Shown: in pieces, positions 1 through 8,585 of the stretch
Position numbering within the stretch: position 1 is the first letter of the stretch
Layout: each line of letters opens with the position of its first letter
Source of the DNA: Geothermobacter hydrogeniphilus
Lineage (GTDB): Bacteria > Desulfobacterota > Desulfuromonadia > Desulfuromonadales > Geothermobacteraceae
NCBI RefSeq assembly: GCF_002898515.1
Contig: NZ_PPFX01000027.1
Location: forward strand, 1-56,370
DNA: 56,370 nucleotides
Direction: 5' to 3'
The notes under the pieces: generated by a model
The model's input: the letters and a program-made list of their open reading frames with translations, nothing else
What the model was told of the DNA's origin: nothing
Database searches by the model: none
Made by a program: the position numbers and the translations under genes

Positions 1-2
1 GC

Positions 3-110
3 TCAGATACCGGGCTTATTACGACGGCCAATGCTACTTCCGGCCTCTATGTTTTTGAAAACCAATTTACATTCAGCCTGTTGCGCCATTTAGAATGGTG
101 CGAAAGTTGA
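3..110 (+). CDS. possible 3' end of an unidentified gene
   Basis: An open frame enters from the left edge and stops with TGA at 108-110. It gives about 35 residues, including TANATSGLYVFENQF, which could be the tail of a surface or membrane protein. It is too short to identify, and the other two forward frames also run open from the edge for 18-30 codons, so this may be chance. From 111 to the K+ channel gene I see no convincing promoter or terminator. Confidence 0.2.
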   Translation, partial: SDTGLITTANATSGLYVFENQFTFSLLRHLEWCES

Positions 111-276
111 GATAATTAAGTGGAATCTCCGGCGGGAGGATGAGTTCCCGATGAAATTTGGTTAAACTGTGTGGCCGGTCAGTTCGAACGAAAAAAGTAT
201 GTTTCGGTGAGCCGTCACTCCGGCAGATCATTCGGTGGAGACATGCTGCTGGAACCCGCGAATGGAGGGTAGACGG

Positions 277-960
277 TTGACAACAGAGTTCTCCCGGACC
301 CGTGCCGCTGTATCCTGGTATCGTCATCAGCGCTTCCTGTTCCTGTTGGTTGTCCTTCTGGTGGCCATTGCCCTTTCGCCCCTGTTCGACAACATGAAGC
401 TGCTGGGGATGCTCTCGGATGTTTTTCTGACCCTGGTTTTTCTCGGTGGCCTCTGGGCGGTCAGCCGGCAGCGTGCCATTCTCCTGACAGGCGTTGTCCT
501 GGCCCTGCCGATGCTGGTCTATACCTGGTCCGTTCATTTCATTCACCTGTACTGGCTCACGCTGATCGGCCGTTCGTGTGGAATCCTGTTTCTGCTGCTG
601 CTGGTGGTCAGTATCCTGAAGTTCATTTTTCAGTCCCGGCGGGTCACCCTGGAACTGATTCATGCGGCGGTTGTCGTCTATCTGCTGATCGGACTCTGCT
701 GGACCTTCATCTATGGCCTGATCGAGGTCATGCATCCCGGTTCCTTCAGTCATGCCAATCCGAGTTCCTCCTCTTTCGCCTTTTCCTATTTCAGCTTCGT
801 CACCCTGACCACCCTCGGTTACGGAGACATCTCCCCGGTTGCGCAGGTGGCGCGATCTTCGGCGATTCTTGAGGCGATCATCGGTCAGCTCTACCTGACG
901 GTGCTGGTCGCCCGACTGGTGGGCATGCAGATCGCGCAGGGGGATGCCGGGGAGGATTGA
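277..960 (+). CDS. six-helix K+ channel (ion-transport pore protein)
   Basis: Inner-membrane potassium channel. About 227 residues with five or six hydrophobic helices; the last two bracket a pore loop whose selectivity filter TTLGYGDISP lies near residues 178-187 (GYGD is the K+ filter signature). There is no arginine-rich S4 helix, so voltage gating is unlikely, and no RCK domain. Start: TTG at 277 is preferred because GGAGGG at 264-269 sits 8 nt upstream. GTG at 235 or ATG at 262 would add 14 or 5 residues but lack a good ribosome site. It stands alone, about 95 nt before the sugar-phosphate genes. Family is clear; physiological role is unknown. Confidence 0.85.
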   Translation: MTTEFSRTRAAVSWYRHQRFLFLLVVLLVAIALSPLFDNMKLLGMLSDVFLTLVFLGGLWAVSRQRAILLTGVVLALPMLVYTWSVHFIHLYWLTLIGRSCGILFLLLLVVSILKFIFQSRRVTLELIHAAVVVYLLIGLCWTFIYGLIEVMHPGSFSHANPSSSSFAFSYFSFVTLTTLGYGDISPVAQVARSSAILEAIIGQLYLTVLVARLVGMQIAQGDAGED

Positions 961-1055
961 TCCCGGGATTACGGATGCGGGTTCGACATTATCCGCTAAA
1001 CTGTTAAGCTGAGCCGGTCGAGTTCATCACCGAGCCGGGAAAAGGAAGGAAACCC

Positions 1056-1832
1056 ATGGATGACCTGAAAAGCGAGATTGACTGGAGCTGTTATGAGGCG
1101 GTGTTGTTTGATCTGGATGGAGTCCTCACCGCGACCGCGAAAATCCATTCCATCTGCTGGAAGCGGATGTTCGATGCCTTTCTCAAACGTCGCGCCGCTG
1201 AACGCAATGAATCCTTTGAGCCCTTCGATGTCGATCAGGATTACAAGGCCTACGTCGATGGCCGGTTGCGTTACGACGGGGTCCGTTTTTTTCTCGCTTC
1301 GCGCGGTATCGAACTGCCGGAAGGGGCGGCGGACGACCCGCCGGAACGGGAGACGGTCTGCGGTCTCGGCAATCGCAAGGATGCCATGGTCGGTGAGATT
1401 CTCGCCGCCGAGCAGGTCGACGTGTTCGAGGGGTCCATCCGTCTGGTGCGCTGGCTGCTGCAGCAGGGAATCCGTACCGCGGTGGTATCGGCGAGCAAGA
1501 ACTGTCCGGCGGTGCTGCAGGCGGCGGGGATCGCCGAAATGTTCGAACAGCGGATCGACGGCCATGTTGCCGAAGCCCTCTGTCTTCCGGGCAAGCCGGC
1601 TCCCGACACCTATCTCAAGGCCGCCGAGATTCTCGGTATCACCCCGGAAAAAGCGGTGGTGGTTGAAGATGCCATCTCCGGAGTGCAGGCCGGTCGGGCC
1701 GGGGGGTTCGGCCTGGTGATCGGTGTCGACCGACATGGTGATGCCGAGCGACTGGCCGACCATGGTGCCGATATCGTGGTCAAGGACCTTGGAGAGCTGG
1801 TCCCGGAAACAGCGAATCCGCAGGAGTTTTGA
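1056..1832 (+). CDS. pgmB: beta-phosphoglucomutase-family HAD hydrolase
   Basis: Predicted cytosolic HAD-superfamily enzyme that interconverts beta-glucose 1-phosphate and glucose 6-phosphate. The nucleophile motif FDLDGVLT is near residues 17-24, where the first Asp forms the phospho-enzyme and the second is the acid/base; a cap domain follows. The conserved GLGNRKD segment is near residue 105 and the Mg-binding VVVEDAISGVQAG near residue 203. Length (258 aa) is slightly above the usual 220. The ATG has AAGGAAGG just upstream. The GH65 phosphorylase starts 3 nt after the stop; GH65 inverting phosphorylases release beta-glucose 1-phosphate, the substrate of this enzyme, so the pair forms a phosphorolytic disaccharide pathway. 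Confidence 0.88.
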   Translation: MDDLKSEIDWSCYEAVLFDLDGVLTATAKIHSICWKRMFDAFLKRRAAERNESFEPFDVDQDYKAYVDGRLRYDGVRFFLASRGIELPEGAADDPPERETVCGLGNRKDAMVGEILAAEQVDVFEGSIRLVRWLLQQGIRTAVVSASKNCPAVLQAAGIAEMFEQRIDGHVAEALCLPGKPAPDTYLKAAEILGITPEKAVVVEDAISGVQAGRAGGFGLVIGVDRHGDAERLADHGADIVVKDLGELVPETANPQEF

Positions 1833-1835
1833 ACG

Positions 1836-4214
1836 ATGATCCGCCACGAAACACTCAATCCTCCACCGCATCTCTATCCGATCAACGAGTGGAAGATCAT
1901 CGAGACCGCCTACTATGAGCCCTTTCTGGCCCAGACCGAGACGATTTTCGCCATCGGCAACGGCTACCTCGGGATGCGAGGCAATCATGTCGAGGGACGC
2001 CCCAGTTTTCAAAACGGCACCTTCATCAACGGTTTTCACGAGACCTGGCCGATCGTTTACGGTGAGAAAGCCTACGGTTTCGCCGAAACCGGACAGACCA
2101 TGCTCAACGTCACCGATGCCAAGCAGATCAAGCTCTACGTCGATGACGAACCCTTTTACCTGCCGACCGCCAGCCTGCAGCTCTACGAGCGGGTTCTCGA
2201 CATGCGGGCCGGGACGCTTGACCGCGAGGTGTTGTGGGAAACCGCTTCGGGCAAGCAGGTGCTGATCGAGAGTCGGCGGCTTGTTTCTTTCGAACACCGC
2301 CACGTGGCGGCAATCTCCTACCAGGTGACGGTCCTCAATGCCGAGGCGCCGGTGGTGCTTTCCTCCAAGGTTCTCGACGGCCAGGCGAATCAGGCCGGGG
2401 CGGATGACCCGCGTCAGGCCAGGGGGGTCGGTTCCCAGGTTCTGGTCCCGCAGGAACGGTCCTGCAGGGATCAGCGCCTGATGCTGGCCCACCGGGCGGC
2501 CAACAGCGGCATGACGCTCGCCTGCGGGGTTGACCACGTGCTGCAGACCGATTGCCGGTACCAGGTCGACTCGGAGTGGTTTGAGCAGGGCGGCAAGGTG
2601 GTTTTTTCGGTCACCGCTCGGCCGGGGCAGCCGATTCAGCTGTACAAGTTCATCAGCTACCACAGTTCACGCAGCGCGCCGACCGCCGAGCTCTGTGAAC
2701 GGGCCGACCGGACTCTGGACCGTGTTCTCGCCGGCGGGTTCGACAGCCTGGTCAAGAGTCAGCGGGCTTACCTGGATGATTTCTGGGCGCGCAGCGATGT
2801 CGAAATCGAGGGTGACCCCGCGCTGCACAAGCGCCCCGCGGGAGAGATGCAGCAGGCCCTGCGATGGAACCTGTTTCAGATTCTGCAGGCCTCGGCGCGT
2901 GCCGAGGGCGCGGGTATTCCGGCCAAGGGCCTGACCGGGCAGACCTACGAGGGTCATTATTTCTGGGATACCGAAATTTACGTGATGCCGTTTCTGACCT
3001 ATACCGCTCCGCGAGTGGCGCGCAACCTGTTGAAATTCAGGCATTCAATGCTCGATCGGGCTCGCAAAAGGGCTCGGGAAGTGAACCAGGAGGGAGCACT
3101 GTTCCCCTGGAGGACCATCAACGGTGAAGAAGCGTCGGCTTATTATGCCGCCGGCACCGCGCAGTACCATATCAATGCCGATATCGTCTATGCGCTGAAG
3201 AAGTATGTCGAGGCGAGCGATGATATCTCCCTGCTCTACAATGAGGGGGCCGAGATTCTGGTGGAAACCGCCCGCCTCTGGTACGATCTCGGCTTTTTCA
3301 ATCCACGCGAGCAGGGGCAGTTCTGCATCCATGGCGTCACCGGGCCCGACGAGTACACAACGGTGGTCAACAACAACACCTACACCAACCTGATGGCACG
3401 CATGAACCTGCTGTTCGCCGCCGAAACCGTGACCCGCATGCGGCAGGAAGCTCCCGATTACTACGCCACTCTGAGGCATCGTACCGGGCTGCGGGAATCG
3501 GAGGTCTGTGACTGGGGCAAGGCGGCGGCGCGCATGTATGTTCCCTATGATGAGGAAATCGGCATCCATCCGCAGGATGATAATTTCCTCGACCGGGAGA
3601 TCTGGGACCTGACCAAGACACCGAGGGATAAATTTCCGTTGCTGCTCTATTACCATCCACTGGTCATCTATCGCCACCAGGTGATCAAGCAGGCGGATAT
3701 CGTGCTGGCCATGTTTCTGCTCGGCAGCGAATTTTCCGCCGGGGAAAAGAAACGTAATTTTGATTACTACGATCCCCTGACTACGGGGGATTCCTCTCTC
3801 TCGGCCTGTATCCAGAGCATTGTCGCCGCCGAAATTGGTGATATGGAAAAAGCCCTGCGCTACGCGCGGTACGCGGTGCTGATGGATCTGGCCGATGTCG
3901 GCGGCAACGTCCGTGACGGTTGCCATATCGCTTCGATGGGCGGCACCTGGATGGTGGTGGTCTACGGTTTTGCCGGCATGCGCGATGATAACGGCGAGAT
4001 CAGCTTTCGGCCGCACCTGTCGCCGGCGATCCGCAGGCTGCGTTTCTCGCTGACGATCCGTGGGCAGTTGCTGGATATCGAGATGAACCAGCAACAAGTG
4101 ACCTATCTGCTGCGTGACGGACAGGGGCTTGATATCCGCCATGAACAGCAGGCCCTGACCCTGATTCCCGACCAGCCGGTGAGCTTCCCCCTGGCGCCGG
4201 TCGCAGCGGCCTGA
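1836..4214 (+). CDS. glycoside hydrolase family 65 disaccharide phosphorylase
   Basis: 792-aa enzyme predicted to cleave an alpha-linked disaccharide (maltose, trehalose, kojibiose or similar) with phosphate, releasing beta-glucose 1-phosphate and glucose. The N-terminal beta-sandwich covers about residues 15-270 and the (alpha/alpha)6 barrel about 320-700. The substrate-binding stretch GHYFWDTEIYVMPFL is near residue 373 and the general-acid Glu lies in GVTGPDEY near residue 506. The conserved C-terminal block HIASMGGTWMVVVYGFAGMR is also present. Substrate cannot be told from motifs alone. It is translated directly after pgmB (3-nt gap) and 11 nt before the phosphatase gene, so the three are probably one operon. 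No signal peptide, hence cytosolic. Confidence 0.9.
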   Translation: MIRHETLNPPPHLYPINEWKIIETAYYEPFLAQTETIFAIGNGYLGMRGNHVEGRPSFQNGTFINGFHETWPIVYGEKAYGFAETGQTMLNVTDAKQIKLYVDDEPFYLPTASLQLYERVLDMRAGTLDREVLWETASGKQVLIESRRLVSFEHRHVAAISYQVTVLNAEAPVVLSSKVLDGQANQAGADDPRQARGVGSQVLVPQERSCRDQRLMLAHRAANSGMTLACGVDHVLQTDCRYQVDSEWFEQGGKVVFSVTARPGQPIQLYKFISYHSSRSAPTAELCERADRTLDRVLAGGFDSLVKSQRAYLDDFWARSDVEIEGDPALHKRPAGEMQQALRWNLFQILQASARAEGAGIPAKGLTGQTYEGHYFWDTEIYVMPFLTYTAPRVARNLLKFRHSMLDRARKRAREVNQEGALFPWRTINGEEASAYYAAGTAQYHINADIVYALKKYVEASDDISLLYNEGAEILVETARLWYDLGFFNPREQGQFCIHGVTGPDEYTTVVNNNTYTNLMARMNLLFAAETVTRMRQEAPDYYATLRHRTGLRESEVCDWGKAAARMYVPYDEEIGIHPQDDNFLDREIWDLTKTPRDKFPLLLYYHPLVIYRHQVIKQADIVLAMFLLGSEFSAGEKKRNFDYYDPLTTGDSSLSACIQSIVAAEIGDMEKALRYARYAVLMDLADVGGNVRDGCHIASMGGTWMVVVYGFAGMRDDNGEISFRPHLSPAIRRLRFSLTIRGQLLDIEMNQQQVTYLLRDGQGLDIRHEQQALTLIPDQPVSFPLAPVAAA

Positions 4215-4225
4215 GGTTTTCTCCC

Positions 4226-6349
4226 ATGGCCCTCAAGTTCCGAGGCAAGCTGCTCACTCTGCTGCTGGTCATCGCCCTGGCCCCGCTGATTCTCAGTTCG
4301 GTGCTGCATGGTTTGTCGATGCGGCAGCTGGGTCGTCAGCTGGCCGCCGAAACCCGTACCTACCTGGAGCGCAGCGCCCTGGAACATCTGCAGAGCATGG
4401 TTGACAACTACAACCTGCTGCTGCAGCGGGACCGGACCTTCCTGACCGCCGCCCTGAACTCCCAGGTCCGGGAGGTGGAGCGGCGGCTGGCGGCGAAGGA
4501 GCCGTCGATGCCGGCTCTTCAGGCCAGTGTCAGTGTCGCCGATTTTGACGCCGGCCGGGGTCCGGCCGATCTGGCCCCCTCTGAACGACACCTCCATTTC
4601 GGGCGGGACGGCGAGCTGACGCCGATGCCGGTCAGTTTCAGCGCGCAGTCCTACCATGTCGCGCCGGGCGGGTCATCATCCGCTGCCGGCCTGGCACGCC
4701 TGGGGGACATGCCGGAGGTCTACAATTTTTTCCGTCGGCTGCGTCCCGACCTGTTTCAGTGGCAGTATACGTCTCTGCAGAGCGGCCTGCATACCAGCTA
4801 TCCCGGTCATGGCGGCATCCCGGCCGACTTCGACCCCCGCACCCGTCCCTGGTATCGTCAGGCCAAGGAGACCGACGCGCCGGTGCGGTTGATGCTCGGG
4901 GACGCGACCACCCATCGGCTGATGCTGGTGCTGGCGGCTCCGGTCCACAACCCGGACGGCAGTTTTGCCGGTGTAACCGGGATCGACATCGCTTCCGATC
5001 GACCTCTCAGTGACTGGCGGCTACCCGACGCATGGGCCCAGGCGGTCGATACCATGGTCCTCAGTTTTCACCCGGACGCGGCCCCGGACAAAAAACTGGA
5101 GATCATGCTCCACGGCAGGGAGGATATGCGTCGCTACCTCTGGCGGCGGGCCGAGCCGAAAAACTATCTCGTTTCCGCCGACCGGGAGAAGATGGCAGCC
5201 CTCTGTGATGACCTGGCCAACGGGCAGGGCGGGGTGCGCAAACTCAGTTATCGTGGAGAACAGGCTTACTGGGCCTACGCGACAGCGGCTCCGGGGGAGC
5301 CGGTGGCACTGGTCGTGGTTCCCTATGAGCTGGTCACGGCTCAGGCGGAAAAGGCCGGGAGCTATGTCCTGCAGCAGGTGGTGCGGGGATTGCGGGTTGC
5401 CGGGATTCTGCTGCTGGGCGTTGCTGCCTGGGTGGTGGTAACCGCAGTTCTGCGGGCGCGGGCCGTGACCCGCCCGGTGGCCAGCCTGGCCGCTGCCGCC
5501 GGGAAGCTGGCCGAGGGGGATTTCAACGCGCGGGTCGAAATCCGCACCGGGGATGAATTCGAAGAACTCGGCGCGGCCTTCAACCGGGTCGGTCCACAGT
5601 TGCAGGAACGACAGCAGATGAAACAGTCGCTGCTGGTGGCGCGGGAGATTCAGCAGCTGCTGCTGCCGGATAAGGTTCCCGATTTCCCCGGGCTGCAGAT
5701 TGCCGGCGGCATCAGCTACTGTGATGAAATCGGCGGCGACTACTATGACTTTATCCATTCGGGTGAAAATTACCTCGGAGTCGTGGTCGGCGATGTGGTC
5801 GGGCACGGGGTCGGCGCCGCCCTGCTGATGGCCTCGGTCAGTGGAGCGTTGCGTTCTTCAGTTGCCTCCGGCAGCGACAATCTCGAAGAGCTGTTTGGCT
5901 GGCTCAATCGCTTTCTTTCCGAGGATGTCGGTGATACTCGTTTCATGACCCTCTTCTATGCCCGTTTCGATCTCGCCCGACAGTCTCTCTGCTGGATTTC
6001 GGCGGGCCACGGTCCGGTTTATTACTACCGTGCCGATTGTCGGAGCATCGAGGAACTTTCGGTGGTCGGCGTGCCGCTCGGCATCATGAACGATGCCGAC
6101 TATCCCGAAAGCTGTCGCGAGCCCCTGCGTCCGGGGGATGTGCTGGCAATCGGCACCGACGGTATCTGGGAAGCGCGCAATGCGGCTGGGGAGCAGTTCG
6201 GTGAGGATCGGTTCCTGGAACTGCTGCAGGATAACGTCTCTGCTCCAGCCGAGGAGATTTACCGGATCATTATCGGCGCGGTGCATGATTTTCTCGGCAG
6301 GGAGGCGCAGGAGGACGACATTACTCTTGTGATCGTCAAGGCAACCTGA
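4226..6349 (+). CDS. membrane Cache-HAMP-PP2C (SpoIIE/RsbU-type) phosphatase
   Basis: 707-aa sensor phosphatase. One N-terminal helix (residues about 8-25) is followed by a large periplasmic sensor with the Cache signature FDPRTRPWYRQAKE near residue 203. A second helix lies at about 390-410, HAMP follows to about 465, and a PP2C/SpoIIE phosphatase domain starts near 485. Metal-binding aspartates are visible in DEIGGDYYD, VVVGDVVGHGVGAALLMASV and, at the C-terminus, EDDITLVIVK. Such proteins dephosphorylate STAS anti-sigma antagonists in partner-switching pathways. An RsbW/RsbV-type pair lies at 23.0-23.8 kb and is a possible target, but that link is inference. It follows the GH65 gene by 11 nt. 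Confidence 0.9.
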   Translation: MALKFRGKLLTLLLVIALAPLILSSVLHGLSMRQLGRQLAAETRTYLERSALEHLQSMVDNYNLLLQRDRTFLTAALNSQVREVERRLAAKEPSMPALQASVSVADFDAGRGPADLAPSERHLHFGRDGELTPMPVSFSAQSYHVAPGGSSSAAGLARLGDMPEVYNFFRRLRPDLFQWQYTSLQSGLHTSYPGHGGIPADFDPRTRPWYRQAKETDAPVRLMLGDATTHRLMLVLAAPVHNPDGSFAGVTGIDIASDRPLSDWRLPDAWAQAVDTMVLSFHPDAAPDKKLEIMLHGREDMRRYLWRRAEPKNYLVSADREKMAALCDDLANGQGGVRKLSYRGEQAYWAYATAAPGEPVALVVVPYELVTAQAEKAGSYVLQQVVRGLRVAGILLLGVAAWVVVTAVLRARAVTRPVASLAAAAGKLAEGDFNARVEIRTGDEFEELGAAFNRVGPQLQERQQMKQSLLVAREIQQLLLPDKVPDFPGLQIAGGISYCDEIGGDYYDFIHSGENYLGVVVGDVVGHGVGAALLMASVSGALRSSVASGSDNLEELFGWLNRFLSEDVGDTRFMTLFYARFDLARQSLCWISAGHGPVYYYRADCRSIEELSVVGVPLGIMNDADYPESCREPLRPGDVLAIGTDGIWEARNAAGEQFGEDRFLELLQDNVSAPAEEIYRIIIGAVHDFLGREAQEDDITLVIVKAT

Positions 6350-6417
6350 TAATTTTCATGAGTGATTCCTGAATTGCCGGATTGATTCAGGTCTGTGGGT
6401 TTATACAAGGAGTTGTG

Positions 6418-6966
6418 ATGATGTTCCGTCCGTTCTTTTTCTGCCTGACGCTGGTTCTTGTGCTGTTGCTGTTCGGTGGCTGTGCTCCGAAGCCGGAATA
6501 TTCGCAGAATTTCAGTTTAACCACCGATTTTTCCCGTTTCAAAACCTGGAACTGGGCGGACGAGAAATCGGTGCTGGCCGACAATCTCCTCGGCCAGGAT
6601 CCGATGCAGCGCCTGGTGCGCAAGGCCGTGACTCACGAGCTGGAATCCCGGGGGCTCAGGCTGGTGATGGAAAACCCCGACCTGCTGGTCAGTTACCGGG
6701 GCAACGTTTTCAAGGCGGTCTACGCCAATCCGAAGGCGACCGGTTTTACTTCGCAGGTGGCCTGGGAACAGAACGACAGCGGCAACTGGTTCCGTCGCTC
6801 CTCGCGCGAAGGGGTGCTGACCATCTTCCTGCTCGACCCGCAGACCAGGCAACCGGTCTGGTCTGCGACCGGCCGCGAGCCGATTGCCGATGAAAGCGAG
6901 GCCCGGCGCAAGATCCCAGGTGTCGTGCGGACCCTGCTCTCATCCTTTCCGCCGCAACGGCGATAG
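6418..6966 (+). CDS. DUF4136-type lipoprotein
   Basis: About 182-aa predicted lipoprotein: a very hydrophobic signal peptide ends in the lipobox LLFGGC at about residues 18-23, followed by a compact beta-rich domain with FSRFKTWNWADEK and RGLRLVMENPDLLVSYRG. This pattern matches the DUF4136 family, whose function is unknown. Serine/glycine residues after the Cys do not give an inner-membrane retention Asp, so outer-membrane sorting is likely. AAGGAG at 6407-6412 places the start at ATG 6418 or ATG 6421. It is followed by a 378-nt spacer, so it is probably monocistronic. Confidence 0.75.
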   Translation: MMFRPFFFCLTLVLVLLLFGGCAPKPEYSQNFSLTTDFSRFKTWNWADEKSVLADNLLGQDPMQRLVRKAVTHELESRGLRLVMENPDLLVSYRGNVFKAVYANPKATGFTSQVAWEQNDSGNWFRRSSREGVLTIFLLDPQTRQPVWSATGREPIADESEARRKIPGVVRTLLSSFPPQRR

Positions 6967-7344
6967 CTCGATGCGTCGGCCGGCGGGGATGCTTTGTCTG
7001 TTGCTGAGCGCCCGCAGGTTCCCGGTCGGCCCTTCCTTTCATACGATCCTTTCCTTCGGGGGCCACAGCCCTTTCCTTTCACGCTTCACGACCGGTTTAT
7101 TGAGGTCGGCGACCTTATTTCTCCCGGCAGTCAGGCGGCGCGGTGGTGGCCGCCAACATTCCCCGGTTACTGCAAGTAGCGAATAATTTGTTATTCTGGA
7201 GCGAGCCGGGCGATTTTTGTCGGCGTTTCTTTGCTGAATCTCGGGGATACCAATCTCTCTCCCGGCGACCGTCTGTTGCTTCGGGCCGAAAGGTTCAGCT
7301 ATCAGCGGTTTAAGGTTGTCCCTTTTGAATTTGATTGACGGGGA
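6967..7344. other. 378-nt intergenic region, no gene seen
   Basis: No reading frame here has a ribosome site together with protein-like composition. The only local pattern is a pyrimidine-rich stretch with two copies of CCTTTCCTT at 7048-7056 and 7070-7078. The promoter of the downstream PqiA-PqiB operon must lie in this stretch, but I cannot point to clear -35/-10 boxes. Confidence 0.4.
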
Positions 7345-7953
7345 ATGTCCTTGTCCGAGTTGATTGCCTGTCATGAATGCGATCTGCTGACCCGGCTGCC
7401 CGAACTGCCGCCGGGGGGGTGTGCCCATTGCCCGCGTTGCGGTTGTCTGCTGCAGCGTGATCGGCCGAACAGTATCGAAAAAACCCTGGCGCTGTCTTTT
7501 GCCGGTCTGGTTCTCTTCATCGCGGCGGTCAGCTTTCCCTTTCTGGCCATGAAGGCGGGTGGTTTCGAACAGCACAGCAACCTGCTGACCGGGGTCTGGC
7601 TGCTGCTGGAGCAGAAGATGGTGCTGCTCGCCATGGTGGTGCTGCTGACCTGCGTCCTCTTTCCCCTCGCCGGTATTCTCGGTCTGCTCTACGTGTTGTT
7701 GCCGCTTCACTTCGGTCGTCGACTGCCGCGGGCGGAAGTGGTCTTCCGCCTGGTCAGCCACCTGCAGCCCTGGAGCATGATGGAGGTCTTCATGCTCGGC
7801 ATTCTCGTCTCGCTGGTCAAACTGGGGCACCTGGCGGAAGTGATCCCGGGGATCTCCCTGTGGGCCTTCGCTGTGCTGATCTTCGTTCTTGCCGCCCAGG
7901 CCGCGGTACTCGACCCCCACCAGGTCTGGGAACGGCTGGAGGCATTGCGATGA
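7345..7953 (+). CDS. pqiA: PqiA-family membrane protein, first half
   Basis: 202-aa inner-membrane protein of the paraquat-inducible protein A family. The N-terminus carries a zinc-ribbon pair, CHECD near residue 10 and CPRCG near residue 30, then four hydrophobic helices between about residues 48 and 200. E. coli PqiA and LetA are about 420 aa with two such units in one chain; here the two units are separate genes. ATGA overlap couples it to the next gene. Together with the MCE protein and lipoprotein downstream it should form a lipid-transport bridge between inner and outer membranes. Confidence 0.85.
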   Translation: MSLSELIACHECDLLTRLPELPPGGCAHCPRCGCLLQRDRPNSIEKTLALSFAGLVLFIAAVSFPFLAMKAGGFEQHSNLLTGVWLLLEQKMVLLAMVVLLTCVLFPLAGILGLLYVLLPLHFGRRLPRAEVVFRLVSHLQPWSMMEVFMLGILVSLVKLGHLAEVIPGISLWAFAVLIFVLAAQAAVLDPHQVWERLEALR

Positions 7954-8585
7954 AGGCCGCCGGCATGACCGCGCGCCGGCAGAACCTGGTCAGCTGCCAC
8001 AACTGCCATCTGTTGTGCGATGCGCCTGTTCCCGTCGAGAAACAGGTTGCCTGTTGCCCCCGTTGCGGATCGACGCTCCACAGTCGCAAGCCGAACAGCC
8101 TGATGCGGACCTGGGCGCTGGTCTTCGCTGCCGTGATCCTCTATCTGCCGGCCAACCTGCTGCCGATTACCATCACCAGTGCGATAGGCGTCACCCAGAC
8201 CGATACCATCATCAGCGGCGTTATCTACTTTCTGCACAGTGGCATGGTGCCGATCGCGCTGGTGATTTTTATCGCCAGTGTCTTTGTGCCGTTGATGAAG
8301 CTGCTGATCCTGATTTACCTGCTGATTTCGGTGCAGCGCCGTTCGCGCCGGAGGCTGGTCGACCGAACCCGCCTCTATCGCCTGACCGAACTGGTCGGTC
8401 GATGGTCGATGGTCGATGTCTACGTGGTCACCATTCTGGTCGCCCTGGTCAAACTGGGTGCCGTTGCCCGGGTCGATGCCGGACCGGCGACACCCTACTT
8501 TGCCGGCGTGGTGATCATTACCATGTTCGCCGCAGAGAGTTTTGATCCGCGCCTGATCTGGGATGTGATGGAGGATGACGAATGA
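7950..8585 (+). CDS. pqiA: PqiA-family membrane protein, second half
   Basis: 211-aa second PqiA unit. It starts at ATG 7950, overlapping the stop of the first unit by four bases (ATGA); an in-frame ATG at 7965 is a weaker alternative. It has its own zinc ribbon (CHNCH near residue 18, CPRCG near residue 38) and four helices; GRWSMVDVYVVTILVALVKL matches the conserved PqiA segment also present in the first unit as WSMMEVFMLGILVSLVKLG. The shared motifs show the halves are ancient duplicates. The stop overlaps the start of pqiB. Confidence 0.85.
   Translation: MKAAGMTARRQNLVSCHNCHLLCDAPVPVEKQVACCPRCGSTLHSRKPNSLMRTWALVFAAVILYLPANLLPITITSAIGVTQTDTIISGVIYFLHSGMVPIALVIFIASVFVPLMKLLILIYLLISVQRRSRRRLVDRTRLYRLTELVGRWSMVDVYVVTILVALVKLGAVARVDAGPATPYFAGVVIITMFAAESFDPRLIWDVMEDDE

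Noticed and set aside
996-2663. Long open frame on the minus strand opposite the pgmB and GH65 genes
   Set aside because: It mirrors the codon structure of the plus-strand genes, has no recognisable motif or ribosome site and covers two well-identified enzymes.
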